Shown: one piece after another, positions 7,609 to 9,939 of the stretch
Position numbering within the stretch: position 1 is the stretch's first letter
Layout: every line of letters begins with the position of its first letter
From: an uncultured Alphaproteobacteria bacterium
Lineage (GTDB): Bacteria > Pseudomonadota > Alphaproteobacteria > Rhizobiales > Hyphomicrobiaceae
Reading direction: 5' to 3'
Assembly (NCBI GenBank): GCA_937950105.1
Contig: CALFEM010000399.1
Coordinates: 1 to 9,939 of the forward strand
DNA length: 9,939 bases
Made by a program: the position numbers and the translations under genes
The notes under the pieces: generated by a model
Told to the model about the DNA's origin: nothing
The model's database searches: none
What the model saw: only the letters and a program-made list of their open reading frames with translations

Positions 7609-8312
7609 CAGTAGGCATCCGCGTTGTCGATGTTGAAGGTGTAGAGCTTGCGCGCCGAGCCGTAGCGCGTGAACTCGGTCGTCGCGACGCCGCTCACGCC
7701 GGCTTTGTCGAGCAGGCCCGCGAGCAGCGCGTGGTGCTCATCGCGCATTTCCTTTTCGATGCAGTCGGCACCGAGACTCTTGACCTTGCCGCGCACGAAC
7801 AGACGCGCCTCGTAGATCGAATCGCCGAGCGCATCGCCGGCGTCACCCAGCACGACCAGCGTGCCCGACTGCGCCATGAACGCCGACATGTGGCCGATGC
7901 TGCCCTTTACGACGATGTCGATGCCCTTCATCGAGATGCCGCAACGCGACGAGGCATTGCCCTCGACGACCAGCAGCCCGCCGCGCCCGGTCGCGCCCGC
8001 GTACTGACTCGCATCGCCTTTGACGACGACCGTGCCGGACATCATGTTCTCGGCGACGCCGGGGCCGGCCGAGCCATGCACCGTGATGGCCGCCTTCTTG
8101 TTCATGCCGGCGCAGTAGTAGCCGACGCTGCCGCGCACATCGATGGCGAGCGGCGCGTCGACGCCGACGGCGACCGCATGCGCACCGCGCGGATTGAGGA
8201 CTTCCCAGCGCGTCTCGTTGCTGCCGTCGCCCTGCCGGTGCAGATCGGCGTTGAGGTCGCGCAGCGGTGTCGCCGCGAGATCGACCGTGCGCATTTTGAA
8301 GTGCTCGACCAT
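7608..8312 (-). CDS. mgsB: N-methylglutamate synthase subunit B (GXGXG beta-helix domain, GlxC-like)
   Basis: A 234-aa protein corresponding to the C-terminal GXGXG (right-handed beta-helix) domain of the glutamate synthase large subunit, here as a separate polypeptide. Repeated glycine-rich turns are visible: GSVGYYCAGMNKKAAITVHG, GSAGPGVAENMMSGTVVVKG, GRGGLLVVEGNASSRCG, GSIGHMSAFMAQSGTLVVLG and GDAGDALGDSIYEARLFVRG. The N-terminus (VDLAATPLRDLNADLH) resembles GlxC. The ATG at 8312 is 5 nt after the mgsA stop, with GGGAG inside mgsA about 11 nt upstream; an ATG six codons later is the alternative. The frame is open further upstream to 8585, but that part overlaps mgsA and is arginine-rich shadow sequence. 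The domain is expected to bridge the amidotransferase and FMN subunits. Confidence 0.86.
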   Translation of the reverse strand: MVEHFKMRTVDLAATPLRDLNADLHRQGDGSNETRWEVLNPRGAHAVAVGVDAPLAIDVRGSVGYYCAGMNKKAAITVHGSAGPGVAENMMSGTVVVKGDASQYAGATGRGGLLVVEGNASSRCGISMKGIDIVVKGSIGHMSAFMAQSGTLVVLGDAGDALGDSIYEARLFVRGKVKSLGADCIEKEMRDEHHALLAGLLDKAGVSGVATTEFTRYGSARKLYTFNIDNADAY

Positions 8313-8317
8313 GGCGC

Positions 8318-9214
8318 TCAGCGCTCCCAGAAGTAGACGGTGGCGGGCTCCGGCTCCCACACGCGCGCCTGTTCGATGCCGGGCAGGCCGACGAGCGCGC
8401 GATATTCCGAGCCGAATGCCACCCACTGACCGGTTTCCGCCATCACCGCCGGCTTGCAGGCGATCGGATCGCGAATGACGCCGAACCCATCCCTGGTGCC
8501 GACGACGAAATTGAAGAAACCGTCGAGATCGCCGAGGCTCTTTTCCAGCGCGGCGCCGAGGTTCATGCCTTGCTGCATGCGCCACGTGAGATAGGCGGCC
8601 GCCACCTCACTGTCGTTGTCAGTCTCGAACGTCATGCCGCTGCGCACGAGCTCGCGGCGCAGGTTGTTGTGGTTCGACAGCGAGCCGTTGTGCACGAGGC
8701 ACTGGTCCGGCCCGGTCGAGAACGGATGCGCGCCGAGCGTCGTCACGGCCGATTCCGTCGCCATGCGCGTATGGCCGATGGCGTGCGTTCCCTGCATGGA
8801 GGCAAGATCGAAACGCGCCGCGACCCCGGTCGGATAGCCGACCTCCTTGTAGATCTCGATCGTCTCGCCGACGCTCATGACGCGAATGCCGGGATGCGCG
8901 GCGCGCAGTTCAGCTCGCACAACATCGGCCATGCCGGACGGCACCGTCAGCACCGCGTGCGTGGATTTCACCTGCAGCGAAGAGTCGACACCGGTGATGC
9001 GGCGCAGATCATCGCGCAGGCCGGCGAAGTCCGTCTCCGGTGAGGCCGACTGCAGCGTCATCTTGGTGCGGCCGGCGGCCGGCGCGCCATAGACCGCGAA
9101 GCCGGCCGAGTCCGGTCCGCGCTCGCACATCGTTGCCAGCATGGTTTCGACGAGCGACCCGAGCTTCGGCTCCAGCGCCGCGTCCTTCAGGAACAGCCCG
9201 ACTATCCCGCACAT
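8318..9214 (-). CDS. mgsA: N-methylglutamate synthase subunit A (class II glutamine amidotransferase domain, GlxB-like)
   Basis: A 298-aa Ntn-type class II glutamine amidotransferase. It begins MCGIVGLF, so removal of Met exposes the nucleophilic Cys. CERGPDSAGFAVYG follows at about residues 30-43, then IGHTRMATES (substrate-binding Arg), VHNGSLSNHNNLR (Asn-Gly oxyanion hole) and TDNDSEVAAAY. All catalytic elements are present. In glutamate synthase this domain frees ammonia from glutamine; in the NMG pathway the homologous subunit would act on gamma-glutamylmethylamide or supply methylamine to the MgsC site. The ATG at 9214 has GAGGG about 8 nt upstream. It is the first gene of the - strand operon mgsABC-gmaS-regulator, with a candidate promoter at 9248-9277. 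Without the context it could be called a generic glutamine amidotransferase. Confidence 0.88.
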   Translation of the reverse strand: MCGIVGLFLKDAALEPKLGSLVETMLATMCERGPDSAGFAVYGAPAAGRTKMTLQSASPETDFAGLRDDLRRITGVDSSLQVKSTHAVLTVPSGMADVVRAELRAAHPGIRVMSVGETIEIYKEVGYPTGVAARFDLASMQGTHAIGHTRMATESAVTTLGAHPFSTGPDQCLVHNGSLSNHNNLRRELVRSGMTFETDNDSEVAAAYLTWRMQQGMNLGAALEKSLGDLDGFFNFVVGTRDGFGVIRDPIACKPAVMAETGQWVAFGSEYRALVGLPGIEQARVWEPEPATVYFWER

Positions 9215-9247
9215 TGCAGATGCCCTCGCGTCGTGATCGACGGCCGG

Positions 9248-9277
9248 AAGCTAGCAGCGGCGCTCTGGCTTCGTCAA
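9248..9277 (-). promoter_or_regulatory. Candidate sigma70-type promoter for mgsABC-gmaS
   Basis: On the - strand TTGACG (9277-9272) matches five of six -35 consensus bases. It is followed after 18 nt by TAGCTT (9253-9248), which keeps the key T, A and final T of the -10 box. The inferred start near 9241 would leave a leader of about 26 nt, enough for the GAGGG site. It lies in the only sizeable intergenic region of the window. Confidence 0.4.
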
Positions 9278-9301
9278 CCCCCGAGAAAACATCTTTCGTG
9301 A

Positions 9302-9329
9302 CTGGAAATTTACGAGCTTGGTCTATGAT
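9302..9329 (+). promoter_or_regulatory. Candidate promoter for the GNAT gene
   Basis: TATGAT (9324-9329) is a good -10 match. The best -35 partner, CTGGAA (9302-9307), is poor, with a 16-nt spacer. The surrounding 9285-9330 stretch is the most AT-rich part of the intergenic region, so the divergent promoters would lie within about 60 bp of each other and could share regulation. Confidence 0.35.
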
Positions 9330-9399
9330 GCGGCGTCGCGCGCACCCGCAAGCCGTCGATACAGCGCGCAGGCCGCACCGTGACGCAGGAGCAGGAGCG

Positions 9400-9840
9400 A
9401 TGATCGAGGTTCGCGCGATGGAGGCCGCCGATGCGCCGCGCTGGCGCGTGTTGTGGGCCGCCTACAATCGCTTCTATGAGGCCAGCGTGGCAGAACACGT
9501 GACGGAGCAGACGCTCGCCCGGCTGCTCGATCCCGGCTCCTCACTCATCGGACGCGTGGCTGTGCATGGCGGGAATGTCGTCGGCTTCAGCGCGTCTGTC
9601 ATCCACGACGCGACCTGGGACACGCGCGCGGTCTGCTATCTCGAGGATCTCTACGTCGACGAGGCCGCACGCGGGTCAGGCGCCGGCCGCGCGCTGATCG
9701 AAGACCTGATCGCGCTGGCTCATCAGAACAACTGGGGCCGTCTCTACTGGCATACACGCGCCGGCAACGACACCGCGCGCCGCCTCTACGACCGCTTCAC
9801 GCAGGCCGACGATTTCGTGCGCTACCGCCTGTTCTTTTGA
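9400..9840 (+). CDS. GNAT-family N-acetyltransferase
   Basis: A 146-aa single-domain GNAT protein, normal for the family. The acetyl-CoA-binding motif A is clear: YLEDLYVDEAARGSGAGRAL (about residues 81-100) has the R-G-x-G-x-G pyrophosphate loop preceded by the usual beta-strand. Motif B follows as LYWHTRAGNDTARRLYDRF near 115-133. EDLYVDEAARG resembles the diamine/amino-acid acetyltransferase branch, but the substrate cannot be read from sequence. The ATG at 9400 has AGGAG at 9387-9391, 8 nt upstream, and a second AGGAG too close to the start at 9393. The open frame extends back to 9040, but that part is antisense to mgsA. Divergent from mgsA; whether it belongs to methylamine metabolism is unknown. 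Confidence 0.85.
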   Translation: MIEVRAMEAADAPRWRVLWAAYNRFYEASVAEHVTEQTLARLLDPGSSLIGRVAVHGGNVVGFSASVIHDATWDTRAVCYLEDLYVDEAARGSGAGRALIEDLIALAHQNNWGRLYWHTRAGNDTARRLYDRFTQADDFVRYRLFF

Positions 9841-9851
9841 AGAAGATGGAC

Positions 9852-9871
9852 GGGCGTCGGTTTCGACGCCC
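9852..9871 (+). terminator. Hairpin terminator after the GNAT gene
   Basis: A perfect 8-bp GC-rich stem, GGGCGTCG / CGACGCCC, with the 4-nt loop GTTT begins 12 nt after the GNAT stop. Only TT follows before C, so the U-tract is weak; its position directly after a gene supports a terminator role. Confidence 0.55.
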
Positions 9872-9892
9872 TTCAACCGCACTCGCTCATGG

Positions 9893-9939
9893 AGATCGGA
9901 AGAGCGTCGTGTAGGGAAAGAGTGTAGATCTCGGTGGTC
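9893..9939 (+). other. Illumina TruSeq universal (P5/Read 1) adapter, reverse complement
   Basis: From AGATCGGAAGAGCGTCGTGT onward the sequence matches the reverse complement of the TruSeq universal adapter without a visible mismatch to the end of the window. It is library sequence, not genome; biological sequence ends at about 9892. Confidence 0.97.

Noticed and set aside
6172..7614. 480-codon + strand open frame opposite mgsC
   Set aside because: Antisense shadow of a strongly conserved FMN-domain gene; no recognisable motif or ribosome-binding site.
7608..8585. A 325-aa version of MgsB
   Set aside because: The N-terminal 91 residues overlap mgsA in another frame and are low-complexity Arg-rich; GlxC-like sequence begins at 8312.
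9299..9314. CGT...ACG imperfect dyad around the AT-rich intergenic stretch as an operator
   Set aside because: Only about five of nine half-site positions pair; too weak to list as a site.
9040..9840. A 266-aa version of the GNAT protein
   Set aside because: The first 120 residues are antisense to mgsA and intergenic DNA and look like Arg/Ser/Pro shadow translation. The GNAT domain begins right after the ATG at 9400 with a good ribosome-binding site.

Overview
The window is a GC-rich, densely coding bacterial fragment of about 9.85 kb (41-9892) with Illumina TruSeq adapter sequence still attached at both ends. The left end carries the indexed Read 2 adapter and the right end the reverse complement of the universal adapter. 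Gene content, codon use and protein style point to an alphaproteobacterium, most likely of the Hyphomicrobiales. No rRNA or other marker gene is present, so this is an inference.

Left arm (+ strand, 41-4057): four tightly packed or overlapping genes with the subunit order beta-delta-alpha-gamma of heterotetrameric sarcosine oxidase. The first is only a 3' end. Right arm (- strand, 9214 down to 4849): a class II glutamine amidotransferase-domain protein, a GXGXG-domain protein, an FMN-binding glutamate-synthase-domain protein and a type III glutamine-synthetase-like protein. Together the two arms are the full gene complement of the N-methylglutamate (NMG) pathway: N-methylglutamate dehydrogenase mgdABCD, N-methylglutamate synthase mgsABC and gamma-glutamylmethylamide synthetase gmaS. 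GmaS captures methylamine on glutamate, MgsABC makes N-methylglutamate, and MgdABCD oxidises it, regenerating glutamate and passing the one-carbon unit to tetrahydrofolate. The cell could gain nitrogen, and in some species carbon, from methylamine.

The two arms converge. Between them, on the - strand and downstream of gmaS, is an XRE-HTH/cupin regulator (4774-4073) with a TTG start. It is the obvious candidate local regulator, and its stop lies 15 nt from the end of mgdD. At the right edge a GNAT acetyltransferase (9400-9840) is divergent from mgsA across a 185-nt intergenic region with plausible promoters both ways, and it is followed by a hairpin terminator.

The main anomaly is a reading-frame break in gmaS at about 6082, equivalent to two missing bases in codon 44, while both halves remain highly family-like. 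Because the left adapter also lacks one base, a sequencing indel is at least as likely as a real pseudogene. I found no RNA genes, mobile elements or CRISPR arrays, and no gene-free stretch over 300 bases.
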